Virus record (IMG/VR): IMGVR_UViG_3300047445_000153
Location: 17,906-81,905 of that record
DNA length: 64,000 bases
Strand: one strand, 5' to 3'
Origin: a virus
Shown here: positions 49,855 through 57,693 of the stretch, one piece after another
Position numbering within the stretch: the first letter of the stretch is position 1
Layout: every line of letters starts with the position of its first letter
Made by a program: the position numbers and the translations under genes
The notes under the pieces: generated by a model
Databases searched by the model: none
What the model was told of the DNA's origin: nothing
What the model saw: only the letters and a program-made list of their open reading frames with translations

Positions 49855-50265
49855 TTAATGCGCCGACTTGATGAGCGTCGGGATCAGCTTGAAGTGCTTC
49901 GACAGATACGTGAGGACGTGATCGCCGTTGTCCGCGAGGTTCGCGAGCAGCTGCGCTTCCGTGATCGACGCGTCGAGCACGCGGCTCTCGGCGATGATGT
50001 TGCCGTGCTCGTCCTTGATCCCGTCGACCGTGTGGACTTCGTTGCCCTTGAACAGCAGCTTCGTGATTTGCTTCAGCGACTCCGTGCGTTCGGTAATGAA
50101 CGCAAGGCGTGCCTTTTCCATCTCGGCGAATGCCTTTTCCTGCGCCGCAGTCCAGTTCGTTGCGGCCTTCGGTGCCCCGCGCAATGCACGGGGCGATTTA
50201 CCGTCATTACCACCCTTATTCTGCTTCTTCGGGGCGGCTGCGGTTTTCGTGTTGTTGGTTTCCAT
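49855..50265 (-). CDS. Hypothetical protein with basic N-terminus
   Basis: 136 residues. A Lys/Ala-rich disordered start (KTAAAPKKQNKGGNDGKSPR) is followed by helical segments (EKAFAEMEKARLAFITERTE). It has its own leader with CCACCACC at 50341 and its own terminator, so it is likely highly expressed. Function unknown. Confidence 0.6.
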   Translation of the reverse strand: METNNTKTAAAPKKQNKGGNDGKSPRALRGAPKAATNWTAAQEKAFAEMEKARLAFITERTESLKQITKLLFKGNEVHTVDGIKDEHGNIIAESRVLDASITEAQLLANLADNGDHVLTYLSKHFKLIPTLIKSAH

Positions 50266-50290
50266 AATCGTTTCTCGAAGCTGGTTTATT

Positions 50291-50318
50291 AAAAATGAGC
50301 ACGGCGCATCCGCCGTGC
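50291..50318 (-). terminator. Terminator after the 50382 gene
   Basis: Stem GCACGGCG (50299-50306) / CGCCGTGC (50311-50318), CATC loop, minus-strand tail TCATTTTT. Confidence 0.8.
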
Positions 50319-50381
50319 CGAAAACCCCGGTGATTAACCGGGTGGTGGTGAGTGAAGCACTAAACGCGAATTACAGCCGGA

Positions 50382-50615
50382 TTACAGCGAACGACTTGCC
50401 AGCACCGCATTGAATGCGCGGCCACGCGCGGTATTGCCGCGCAGCGCGTACTCAACGTCGGGATCTTGAAACTGCTGGGCGATGAAGGCCTGGAGTTCGA
50501 CACCGTCCCACTCCGGGGGCATCGTCTCGACCGCCTGGATGACCTTGTCGGTCACCGCTTTCATCTGATCTTTCACGTACTTCTTCTTCTGGGCCAGTGT
50601 CAACAGGGAAGACAT
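50382..50615 (-). CDS. Hypothetical protein
   Basis: 77 residues from the ATG at 50615, with AAGGA upstream. Helical: KKKYVKDQMKAVTDKVIQAV and WDGVELQAFIAQQFQDPDV. Own terminator. Not recognised. Confidence 0.6.
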   Translation of the reverse strand: MSSLLTLAQKKKYVKDQMKAVTDKVIQAVETMPPEWDGVELQAFIAQQFQDPDVEYALRGNTARGRAFNAVLASRSL

Positions 50616-50855
50616 ACTTACATCCTTCAATGATCAAATCTTACAATGCCGCGCGAAATCTGTGGTGGGAGATTGCGCGGGAAGATGTGTGGTAAATACG
50701 ACATCCGGGAAAACCTGACCGCTTGAACAGGTTGACACCGGATTTCGTCCGGTTTCAGCGTCTGTATAAAGCGCTACCAGACACAGAAGGATCAGATTGT
50801 AAGTTAGAACCTTGAAGGACGCACCTACAACTAGACGATAGTTCCGAAAAATATT
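50616..50855. promoter_or_regulatory. Intergenic regulatory region with several inverted repeats
   Basis: About 240 bp without a gene. It contains ACCGGA-TTTCG-TCCGGT (50737-50753), AACCTG/CAGGTT (50712-50733), a GGTGGG element, and the repeated AACTAGACGATAGTTCC (50829-50845). Minus-strand promoter elements are likely here for the 50382 gene but no strong -35/-10 pair stands out. Confidence 0.45.
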
Positions 50856-51596
50856 TCAAAGTGTTTCAACGTCGCGCTCGGCCCAGTAAATTCTCTCGAT
50901 TTCCTCACGAGCCGCCGCCGCCTGCTTCTCGTGGTAAACACGGACGATATTACCGGCGTTCTCGTACGCAACCTCCATGTGGTAGTCGTCGAAGGTCTCG
51001 ACTCCCCACAGCGAGTCCTCCAGCTCGGGGTCATCCGACTCGACCAGCTCGCCATCTTCGTCCTCGACCATCAGCGTCACAGTCACGCCGACGTAGCTCC
51101 ACTGGTCGTTGCACCAGCCGCGCAGGAACTCGTAATCCTTGCGCACGGCCTCGGCGGTAATCTCGCCCTTCGTGAGCGGCTTGCTCGGGTCGCGGCCGGT
51201 GATCGTGACTACCTCAGTTGTGACCGTGCGCTGCTGCAACAGCCCACCGAAACGTTGCTCGACCTCCCCGACCCGCTTCTTTCGGCGCACAGTGGTCTTC
51301 TGTGCGAGCCGCAAGATCAGCGCGGCCTTGTCCTCGTCGGTCAGACCCCAGCCCTCTTGTTTCGCGCGCTTCATGGTCTCCTGCCAGTCGTAGTAGCGCT
51401 TGCTGCCACGGTCGCTGCACAGCGTGCGCTCACCGGGGCGCTTGTCGCGGCTCGTCCAGTCCGACACGATGCCGTAGCCGTCGCCTTGCTCCCACGGCGG
51501 GCCGGAGTCAATGTCCGTCTCATATTTGACTTTGAACGTCAGACCTTCGACCTCGAAGGTGTCCCCGTCATACAGATACAGTTGTTTGCGGTCCAT
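50856..51596 (-). CDS. Conserved phage hypothetical protein
   Basis: 246 residues. YLYDGDTFEVEGLTFKVKYE then WEQGDGYGIVSDWTSRDKRP and CSDRGSKRYYDWQETMKRAK. The C-terminal part is acidic (VEDEDGELVESDDPELEDSL). The same N-terminal motif set is known in other phages, function unknown. It follows ArdA and could take part in defence evasion, which is speculative. Confidence 0.65.
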   Translation of the reverse strand: MDRKQLYLYDGDTFEVEGLTFKVKYETDIDSGPPWEQGDGYGIVSDWTSRDKRPGERTLCSDRGSKRYYDWQETMKRAKQEGWGLTDEDKAALILRLAQKTTVRRKKRVGEVEQRFGGLLQQRTVTTEVVTITGRDPSKPLTKGEITAEAVRKDYEFLRGWCNDQWSYVGVTVTLMVEDEDGELVESDDPELEDSLWGVETFDDYHMEVAYENAGNIVRVYHEKQAAAAREEIERIYWAERDVETL

Positions 51597-51608
51597 GATC
51601 TTCCCCTA

Positions 51609-52250
51609 TTAGTCGTTGTAGAAGATGTGACCCTGTTCTTCGTAGAAGCTGTGGCTGAGATCCGCGTTCCAGTAGTGCTCCCAGTTGATGTAGCTGAACA
51701 TCGGGTGGTCTTCCGCGATCATCCCTGTCTCGACCGCCCAGTCCTCGGCGAAGTCCTTCGGGTTGTCCCAGTGGCCTTGATACGCGTTGCGGAACTTGCT
51801 GACCGTCACGTCCTTGATGTCGCCGCCCTGGCAGTCGTTGACGTAGATCATGAAGGCCTCGATCTCGTCGTCGCCGCTCAGCTCGCTCAGCTTCTCTTCG
51901 AGATCCGCGATCTCCGACATCGACGTGTACTCGCCAATCAGGCCGCGCGGGAAGCCTTCGTGGTCGTGGATCGCGTACTCCTCGGAGGCCGGCAGCTTTC
52001 CGGCACCGTGGCAGCGCTTGCACTCGATATGCTCGCCGGTATTGATGTCAACGTCGTAGCCATCTCCCTCGCAATCGGGGCAGTTGATCTCGACGTTCGG
52101 AAAGCGGCTTGTAAGGAAAACCTTGTCGCGGATCTCGTTCGAGAGATCATCGGCGTCCATGCCCTCGGTGTCGATCCACGTCCCGTGGAGGACACCATTG
52201 TTGTAAGAGGCCAGACAGGCGACGTAGATACGGCGTGTGGTGGTGGTCAT
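51609..52250 (-). CDS. ardA: ArdA-family antirestriction protein with inserted zinc finger
   Basis: 213 residues from the ATG at 52250 (AAGGAAGG upstream). IYVACLASYNNGVLHGTWID, EEYAIHDHEGFPRGLIGEYT and AYQGHWDNPKDFAEDWAVET are ArdA hallmarks; ArdA mimics DNA and blocks type I restriction enzymes. Typical ArdA is about 165-170 residues. Here about 35 residues are inserted between the first two segments: CPDCEGDGYDV ... CKRCHGAGKLP, a DnaJ-type C-x2-C-x-G-x-G zinc finger. The protein is otherwise acidic as expected for a DNA mimic. Confidence 0.88.
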   Translation of the reverse strand: MTTTTRRIYVACLASYNNGVLHGTWIDTEGMDADDLSNEIRDKVFLTSRFPNVEINCPDCEGDGYDVDINTGEHIECKRCHGAGKLPASEEYAIHDHEGFPRGLIGEYTSMSEIADLEEKLSELSGDDEIEAFMIYVNDCQGGDIKDVTVSKFRNAYQGHWDNPKDFAEDWAVETGMIAEDHPMFSYINWEHYWNADLSHSFYEEQGHIFYND

Positions 52251-52277
52251 GATGCCTTCCTTGGCAGTAATGGAAAT

Positions 52278-52303
52278 GAAAACAGCGCCCGAGTGGGCGC
52301 TGT
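52278..52303 (-). terminator. Terminator between 52339 gene and ardA
   Basis: Stem ACAGCGCCC / GGGCGCTGT with GAGT loop (52282-52303), minus-strand tail TTTTC. It isolates ardA from the upstream small gene. Confidence 0.85.
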
Positions 52304-52338
52304 CTCTAGCTTGCAGCTTGCTTGTGGTGGTGAGCTTT

Positions 52339-52563
52339 TTAATACGTCGCCATGTTCTCACGGATGGCGGCTTCGGTCCCGCGAGCGTCGGCGTCAACCT
52401 GGGCTTGCAGGCGGCGCTCACGCGTCTTGAGCGCCGTCACCCGGCCTTCCCAGTGCTCCTTCGCCGCGTTGGCTTCCAGCAGTTCCAACTTGGTCACGCG
52501 GAGTTGATCCATCGCTTCCTTCGCGGGGCTCTTGACGAGCGCCTTGGCCAGAAAATTCAGCAT
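52339..52563 (-). CDS. Coiled-coil hypothetical protein
   Basis: 74 residues, mostly one charged helix (MDQLRVTKLELLEANAAKEH). Start preceded by AGGATCGAAG and a CCACCACCAC run. Its own terminator lies just behind. Function unknown. Confidence 0.6.
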   Translation of the reverse strand: MLNFLAKALVKSPAKEAMDQLRVTKLELLEANAAKEHWEGRVTALKTRERRLQAQVDADARGTEAAIRENMATY

Positions 52564-52602
52564 CTTCGATCCTTCAATGTGGTGGTGGTCGGGGATATTA
52601 CA

Positions 52603-52956
52603 TCATGCAGCCTTCTTCTTCGACTTCTCGTGATCGATCAGATAATCGTCCCGATTGCCTTCGATCCAGTGCGGCTGATGCCCCCGCCCGCTCCACGTTT
52701 TCCCAGAAGCTGGGTCGCGGTATTTCGGAGGGGCAGCAGGACTCGGAACTTTCACGGAGAAGGTTTTAGCCTTCGGGTCCTTCTTCGCTTTAACGTGCTG
52801 AGTCTTAATGAACCCGAGGTCGTGCGCAGTCAACTCGTATTCATTAATGATAGCCATCGCCTTCTTAATGCCCTCGGCGCGCTCTTCCGCCAAAGCCATG
52901 TCGGCTTGCCGCATCAGTTCTTCGGCCTGAAGTCTCAACTCTTTGTAACTTGCCAT
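52603..52956 (-). CDS. H-NS-like nucleoid protein (copy 2)
   Basis: 117 residues from the ATG at 52956. The N-terminal helix (YKELRLQAEELMRQADMALA) is the oligomerisation part. A basic linker (VKAKKDPKAKTFSVKVP) leads to PPKYRDPASGKTWSGRGHQP and HW, the canonical H-NS DNA-binding motif. It differs enough from the 26907 copy to be an independent acquisition or old duplicate. Placed in the early operon, it may act at once after infection. Confidence 0.9.
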   Translation of the reverse strand: MASYKELRLQAEELMRQADMALAEERAEGIKKAMAIINEYELTAHDLGFIKTQHVKAKKDPKAKTFSVKVPSPAAPPKYRDPASGKTWSGRGHQPHWIEGNRDDYLIDHEKSKKKAA

Positions 52957-53028
52957 GTTCAACCCCTCATGATTCCGGTTACGCACCGGGAAAGCGATAG
53001 GGCAGAACATTACAACTCCAAGGATGTT

Positions 53029-53247
53029 TCAGCAAGCGTCTGCGGTAAGCGTTTGTGTAATTTCGTAGCCGCACTCACGCATCCATTCCAAAACGATGTT
53101 AGCCCAGCGATCGTCCCCCATTTCCCAGGCGAAAAGCAATTCGAGTTTTTCGATCGGAGACATCGCAAGTATCTCCGTGTCTTTACTCGGGTCGGTCGCG
53201 TCAAGCTCTTTCATTTGACGCAGGTTTTGAAGTAGGTCGATTCTCAT
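53029..53247 (-). CDS. Hypothetical protein
   Basis: 72 residues from MRIDLLQNLRQMKELD; the start shares a base with the upstream stop (TAATG). Helical. Not recognised. Confidence 0.55.
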   Translation of the reverse strand: MRIDLLQNLRQMKELDATDPSKDTEILAMSPIEKLELLFAWEMGDDRWANIVLEWMRECGYEITQTLTADAC

Positions 53248-53498
53248 TATGATTGCGTCTCCAGTTTTTCCAGTCGGAGGCCTTGATTGTTCAGGCGGTC
53301 GACGATCTTGTCCAGCAGGGCCTTGTGCTCGTCCAGAACCTCCCACTGATGCGCGCCTGCTTCGGCCTGCACGCCCATCTGTTTGGCGAACACGACGACG
53401 GCCTTTTCAACGGCCGTCATCCGCTTCTTCAGCTCTTCTTGCCCGCTCAACACGCGGTCGAGCCGCGTGAGGATCAGGCTGCTCATCTCATCTGTCAT
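53247..53498 (-). CDS. Coiled-coil hypothetical protein
   Basis: 83 residues with heptad-like LTRLDRVLSGQEELKKRMTA and ALLDKIVDRLNNQGLRLEKL. ATGA overlap with the gene upstream. Possibly forms hetero-oligomers with the adjacent coiled-coil proteins. Confidence 0.6.
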   Translation of the reverse strand: MTDEMSSLILTRLDRVLSGQEELKKRMTAVEKAVVVFAKQMGVQAEAGAHQWEVLDEHKALLDKIVDRLNNQGLRLEKLETQS

Positions 53499-53674
53499 GA
53501 TCCCTCCGAGAGTTCGAGACGGCGCTCGATGCGCTCGATGCGCTGAGCGAGCTGAGAAAGGCGACCCTCGACGTTGCGGAACCCTTCGCGCATCTCTTCT
53601 CGCATCGAGCGCACTTCGTTCCGAAAACCGATGATCAGTTCTTTCAGCATCTCGTTCGACACGTTCTCAGACAT
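53495..53674 (-). CDS. Coiled-coil hypothetical protein
   Basis: 59 residues: MSENVSNEMLKELIIGFRNE then VRSMREEMREGFRNVEGRLS and QRIERIERRLEL. One long heptad helix. Both ends overlap or touch neighbours. Three consecutive small coiled-coil genes (53247, 53495, 53682) suggest a joint structure. Confidence 0.6.
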   Translation of the reverse strand: MSENVSNEMLKELIIGFRNEVRSMREEMREGFRNVEGRLSQLAQRIERIERRLELSEGS

Positions 53675-53681
53675 GGCGACG

Positions 53682-53885
53682 TCATCCTTTCAAGAACAGG
53701 GCTACAGCCCCACCGACAAGCGCGGTCACATACGCTGCTGTGACCAGAACCGGGTACCAGCGCCATTCGCGCCCCATCTTCTGGCGCTCGATGATCAGCT
53801 TCTCGGTCTCGGCCATCAGCTTCGAGATGTTCGCCCGAATCAGCTGTATTTCCAGCTGCTCGCGGGTGCTTTCATCTGTGGACAT
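53682..53885 (-). CDS. Small membrane-anchored coiled-coil protein
   Basis: 67 residues. N-terminal 40 form a helix (REQLEIQLIRANISKLMAET), then a C-terminal membrane segment (WYPVLVTAAYVTALVGGAVA). Tail-anchored layout. Function unknown. Confidence 0.65.
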   Translation of the reverse strand: MSTDESTREQLEIQLIRANISKLMAETEKLIIERQKMGREWRWYPVLVTAAYVTALVGGAVALFLKG

Positions 53886-53923
53886 GGCATCTTCTCCTTT
53901 CCCAGCTTGATTATGCGCCGGTT

Positions 53924-54610
53924 TCAGGCCGTGCTGCCTTGGCGCACCAGATCGTCGGTGCCGAGGTACAGCTCGACGCTGCCATCGTTGTGCGCGGCCT
54001 CGGTCAGCTTGTCGCCAAGCTCACCCAGGCCACGATCCCAGAACCCGGCGCCGTGATGGTTGCGTGTAAGCCAGTAGTCATGGCCCGCACGTTCGGCGGT
54101 GTAGCCGTTGCGCTTGAGCGCTTTGAGCAGCAGCGGCTCGGCATAATCGACGAACTGTCTGCAATCTTCGCGCATCTCGGCCTTCGTGTCCGGATGCAGC
54201 TCGTATTCGTCGAGTTCGACATTCTTCTCGCCCCCCGTCTCCTTGTCGAAGACCGTGTCGGTGCTCGACCAGAGCGCGGCGACCTCGTACGCCGTCACGA
54301 AGTCCTCGAACCAAGCCTCGCGCGGGGTGTCCACAATATGGACATTCGGATACTCGGCGCGGACGGCCTCCAGCGCCTCCCAGCGGTCCTTGGCGCGGAG
54401 GAAGAACTCCACGGGGCCGTCCAGCTCGACAGCCCGCCACAGGGGCTCTCCAGCGCCCCAGTAGGCCCCTCCCGAGTCGTAGTCACCGTCCTCGAACGGG
54501 AGATGGTGGACGATCAGCTGGATCGGCTCGTCGGGGTCGCCGTGAACGTCCTGGCGCCCCATTGGAGCGCCGCGAGCGTTGCTGACGTCGGAAAGCGGTC
54601 GAAAGGTCAT
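53924..54610 (-). CDS. Conserved phage hypothetical protein
   Basis: 228 residues. QFVDYAEPLLLKALKRNGYT, ERAGHDYWLTRNHHGAGFWD and RGLGELGDKLTEAAH is a motif set found in many phage early proteins of unknown function. The N-terminal half is different and unrecognised; it may be a fusion. Confidence 0.7.
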   Translation of the reverse strand: MTFRPLSDVSNARGAPMGRQDVHGDPDEPIQLIVHHLPFEDGDYDSGGAYWGAGEPLWRAVELDGPVEFFLRAKDRWEALEAVRAEYPNVHIVDTPREAWFEDFVTAYEVAALWSSTDTVFDKETGGEKNVELDEYELHPDTKAEMREDCRQFVDYAEPLLLKALKRNGYTAERAGHDYWLTRNHHGAGFWDRGLGELGDKLTEAAHNDGSVELYLGTDDLVRQGSTA

Positions 54611-54786
54611 TTGCAGTTCTCCAAGTGCTTGCGCAGCGCGTCGGTCGCTTTGGCGACGCGCAGCTCAGCTTGTGCGAGGGCTACCTTGTTCTCAGGTAGG
54701 CTCTTCTTGATTCCGAGGCGGTAGCAGCGCGCCGTGGCCATGAGGCTTGCGAGGCGCATTGCTTCGTCGATCTGCTCAGTGGTCAT
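54607..54786 (-). CDS. Hypothetical helical protein
   Basis: 59 residues, MTTEQIDEAMRLASLMATAR to RKHLENCK. ATGA overlaps at both ends prove close coupling. Confidence 0.6.
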   Translation of the reverse strand: MTTEQIDEAMRLASLMATARCYRLGIKKSLPENKVALAQAELRVAKATDALRKHLENCK

Positions 54787-55277
54787 GTTGGCACCCCAAG
54801 CTCGTCGGGCACTTCGACTTCAGCACCCAGTTTAGATGCGACATAACAGCGCATGGCGGCGATGAGTGGCGTCGGGCCGTAAATCACCTCGCTCGTGTAG
54901 ATCTGGTACATCGGTTCGTGCTGCTGGTGCTCTGTGGACACGTCCCACGAGTGCTGCCCGGTCGTGGCGCACCACACCGGGATACGGACGTTGTTGCAGA
55001 AGCCCTTGTCATCGACGCCCCAGTCATCGTCGCAGCGAATGATGCTGACCCCTTCGCTCTCGATGATCTCCACACCCTGCTCGCGGTCGGTCGAGGGGCC
55101 GAAGCGGTGGTAGTGCGGTGCGCTTCCCGGCGCGTTCTCACGCTCGATCCATGCAGGGGCCGTCTCTTCGCGGCGGCACACCTTGATGACGCGGTCTTCC
55201 TTCCACTGCTTGTTGAGCGCGGCGGCGACAGCCCAGTCGAGCGCCGCGCCGATCAGCTCATGTGTCTTGATCTTCAT
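54783..55277 (-). CDS. DUF2591 / NinX-like phage protein
   Basis: 164 residues. THELIGAALDWAVAAALNK, FGPSTDREQGVEIIESEGVS and GPTPLIAAMRCYVASKLGAE follow the P22 NinX (DUF2591) pattern, here with an extended middle. Function unknown, common in lambdoid ninR-like regions. Confidence 0.85.
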   Translation of the reverse strand: MKIKTHELIGAALDWAVAAALNKQWKEDRVIKVCRREETAPAWIERENAPGSAPHYHRFGPSTDREQGVEIIESEGVSIIRCDDDWGVDDKGFCNNVRIPVWCATTGQHSWDVSTEHQQHEPMYQIYTSEVIYGPTPLIAAMRCYVASKLGAEVEVPDELGVPT

Positions 55278-55285
55278 GACGATCC

Positions 55286-55687
55286 CTATGCGAACTTGAT
55301 GTCGTTGTACAACCCGGCCTGCACGATCGAGTCGAGCAGTTCGTCGTCGATGTCGCCCATGTCGTCGTGAATGACGGCATACAGCAAGTCACCGAGATGC
55401 CGTGCATTGCAGTCAACGTCACCGTTGAGGAGCCGTGCGATGCCGTCGTGCAGGACCATACCCGTGATCGTCTGCTGCTTGTCGAATCCCGGCACGGGCT
55501 CCTCATCGACGAGGATGCGGATCTCCATCAGGTACACGCCGTCGTACGTCTTGAACTCGTCCTGGCTGTCGAAGTCTGGATTCGCCCAGCCCCCAATGCC
55601 CGGCGAGTCCGCCACTTGGTTCATCAGCGCGTTGATGAAGTCGTTGTCGACCTCACGGTTGAATTGAAACTGGATTGGCATAACCAT
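55286..55687 (-). CDS. Hypothetical protein
   Basis: 133 residues from the ATG at 55687 with AAGGGG upstream. Acidic, mixed fold (PIQFQFNREVDNDFINALMN). Not recognised. Confidence 0.6.
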   Translation of the reverse strand: MVMPIQFQFNREVDNDFINALMNQVADSPGIGGWANPDFDSQDEFKTYDGVYLMEIRILVDEEPVPGFDKQQTITGMVLHDGIARLLNGDVDCNARHLGDLLYAVIHDDMGDIDDELLDSIVQAGLYNDIKFA

Positions 55688-55691
55688 GTCG

Positions 55692-56012
55692 TTACCCCTT
55701 GATGATGCCTGCGGCCCGCAACGCCTTCGGCCACCAGCGGCGGGCGCGGTCGTTGGCGGGGTGCAGGGAGATGTTGCGGTAGTCACCAGTCTTGAAGTCG
55801 GCGTCGCCGTAGCTGGTGATCCACTCGGGAACTCCGCGGCTGCTGCTCGGCTCCGCGCCGCAATACGTACGTTCGAGCATGTGGACCAGCTCGCGGAACT
55901 CGTACGGCATGTCTTCCCAGTCGAAGCCGCGCTCTTCGGCGTCGCCGTGCTCGGCGCTCTCTTCCGTGATGACCTCGTAGGTCTGGTGGAACTTCATCGG
56001 TTCGAGTGCCAT
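55692..56012 (-). CDS. Hypothetical protein
   Basis: 106 residues from MALEPMKFHQTYEVITEESA; the start overlaps the upstream stop (TGATG). ISLHPANDRARRWWPKALRA near the end. Similar proteins occur in other phages by memory; function unknown. Confidence 0.6.
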   Translation of the reverse strand: MALEPMKFHQTYEVITEESAEHGDAEERGFDWEDMPYEFRELVHMLERTYCGAEPSSSRGVPEWITSYGDADFKTGDYRNISLHPANDRARRWWPKALRAAGIIKG

Positions 56013-56257
56013 CACTGTTTCTCCTCGATCTTGATGATCGGGTAGTTGAGCGTGGTGATGCGCGCGGGGAACGAGGGCGTGATGATCGCAACGCGCATCC
56101 CGACCTTGACCTCGGGGAAGTCGACGACCCACGTGCCGTTCCACACATCACCCTGAAACGGGCGGCAGTCGACGACGATGCCCTTGTCGTCGATATCCCA
56201 TTCGAGGAAGTCCTGGCCACGGTCCTCGAACTCGATGGTGGTGGTCTTAGCGCTCAT
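56012..56257 (-). CDS. Hypothetical protein
   Basis: 81 residues from MSAKTTTIEFEDRGQDFLEW; an adjacent ATG at 56260 is equally possible, AGGA lies just upstream. Beta-rich; not recognised. Confidence 0.6.
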   Translation of the reverse strand: MSAKTTTIEFEDRGQDFLEWDIDDKGIVVDCRPFQGDVWNGTWVVDFPEVKVGMRVAIITPSFPARITTLNYPIIKIEEKQ

Positions 56258-56558
56258 CATCTTCCTCGTCGTCATCTTCATCTGTGACGGGGACCATGCG
56301 CGTGCCAGCGAAGTGCTCGTCCAGCGTCTGCTGCACTTCCCGCGCTGCGTCGCGCCATGCCAGCGGGTGGATGAAGCCAAGATTGCTGAACTTCGCCTCG
56401 GCTTCCTCATCGGTGAGCGCGGCGACGGTGGTTGCGAACTTGCGCAGCGAGTCCATGACGAAGAGCTGAACGATCGGGCCGCTCTTGGCCCAGTTCATCA
56501 GGTGCTCGACCGTCTCAGCGTTGGTCGCGTGGCGCATCCGTTTCTGTTTCGTGTTCAT
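56247..56558 (-). CDS. Hypothetical protein
   Basis: 103 residues, helical with a strongly acidic end (PVTDEDDDEEDDER). Upstream of it is one copy of a duplicated leader (56556-56606). Not recognised. Confidence 0.6.
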   Translation of the reverse strand: MNTKQKRMRHATNAETVEHLMNWAKSGPIVQLFVMDSLRKFATTVAALTDEEAEAKFSNLGFIHPLAWRDAAREVQQTLDEHFAGTRMVPVTDEDDDEEDDER

Positions 56559-56989
56559 GATTCCAATCCCTGTGGTGGAAGGGTGAAAGTGCGACGGTCG
56601 AACTTAGCTGTAGTACTTCACGGAGTCGATGATGCGCTCTTTGAAGGCGTCTTCGACATCGAGCTTTTCCACAAACGCTGTCAGCTGCGTTCGCGCGGCC
56701 TCGATCTTCGCCCTGCGCGCCGTTTCAGCTGCCCCGTTCTTGCAGTCGATCGTAGTCTCGATGCTGCTGAAGTTCGGGATGTAGCGGTCGCGTCGGCCGC
56801 AGGCGAAGTGGATATGCTCCCAGCGGCCACCGTGGGCGTGCTCGCGGATTTTACCGTTGCGGTCGGCTTCGACCCCGACAGTAACAGCGGGGGCACCGCA
56901 TTCGGGGCACGTCGTGTACTTGATGTACTGGAGTTGCATGATTTCAAGTCCCTGTGGTGGAAGGGTGAAAGTGCGACGGTCGAACTTTA
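56556..56989. repeat. Duplicated intergenic leader of about 51 bp
   Basis: Copies at 56556-56606 and 56937-56989 are nearly identical and each lies just upstream of a minus-strand start (56558 and 56939 genes). Each contains TGTGGTGGAAGGGTGAAAGT and the imperfect palindrome AAGTGCGAC-G-GTCGAACTT. It probably carries the same regulatory site. Confidence 0.85.
56604..56939 (-). CDS. Zinc-ribbon hypothetical protein
   Basis: 111 residues. TTCPECGAPAVTVGVEAD and HIHFACGRRDRY supply C-x2-C and a later Cys with His residues. The rest is helical. Function unknown. Confidence 0.6.
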   Translation of the reverse strand: MQLQYIKYTTCPECGAPAVTVGVEADRNGKIREHAHGGRWEHIHFACGRRDRYIPNFSSIETTIDCKNGAAETARRAKIEAARTQLTAFVEKLDVEDAFKERIIDSVKYYS

Positions 56990-57613
56990 GAACAGCTGGA
57001 TGTCAGCGCCGCACAGATTGTGAATCCGGCACTGTTCGATGGTCCACTGCTCGACCTCTTCCAGCGTCTCGATCGAGCGAATGCGCGTCTCACGGCAGTA
57101 GTCGCGAATGATGCCGTCAGCGTTGCGGATCTTGAAGACGACCTGCCAGTTGGCGTCCTTCTTCCATTCGGACTTCAGATCTTGGTCCGTGAAGCGGTAC
57201 GTGATCTCGGGCACCGTGAGGCCTTGCGGGAACTGGATCATGACGTTGCCCTGGTAGTGCTCGTCCATCCGCTCGCGGATCTCGTCCCAGTCCTCATCGT
57301 CCGGATGCTCCTCCTCGCCGCGATCGTAGAAGTGACCGGCCGGGAGGTTGTCGATCGTGTGGCAGTGGATGTAGATCGGTTCACCGGTCTCTTCCTGCCG
57401 GATCAGCGCGTCGACGTTCCCCTCCTCGTCGTCCTTCCACGGCGTCGTGTAGAGCGGGAACATCTCATACGACGGCGTCAGCTCACAAGCGTGGACCTGA
57501 CGCAGTGAGTCGAACAGATACGCCCGATAGATCGCATGTCCGGCCTTGCGAACGATGGCTGGGTTCCAGTAGCGCGTCTCGTTGCGCACGAAGATCTTGA
57601 AGTGGGTCTTCAT
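56987..57613 (-). CDS. Hypothetical protein
   Basis: 208 residues from MKTHFKIFVRNETRYWNPAI at 57613, with GAGG upstream. The same frame is open to an ATG at 57697 that overlaps the upstream stop, but those codons look non-coding. The middle is acidic (DRGEEEHPDDEDWDEIRERM). Not recognised. Confidence 0.6.
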   Translation of the reverse strand: MKTHFKIFVRNETRYWNPAIVRKAGHAIYRAYLFDSLRQVHACELTPSYEMFPLYTTPWKDDEEGNVDALIRQEETGEPIYIHCHTIDNLPAGHFYDRGEEEHPDDEDWDEIRERMDEHYQGNVMIQFPQGLTVPEITYRFTDQDLKSEWKKDANWQVVFKIRNADGIIRDYCRETRIRSIETLEEVEQWTIEQCRIHNLCGADIQLF

Positions 57614-57693
57614 TACATCCTCACGAAGTAGGTGGCGCTGTTGAAGTGAACTTGGCTGTAGTCCTGCGTGAGCGCGCTGGCCGCTGGTGATGC

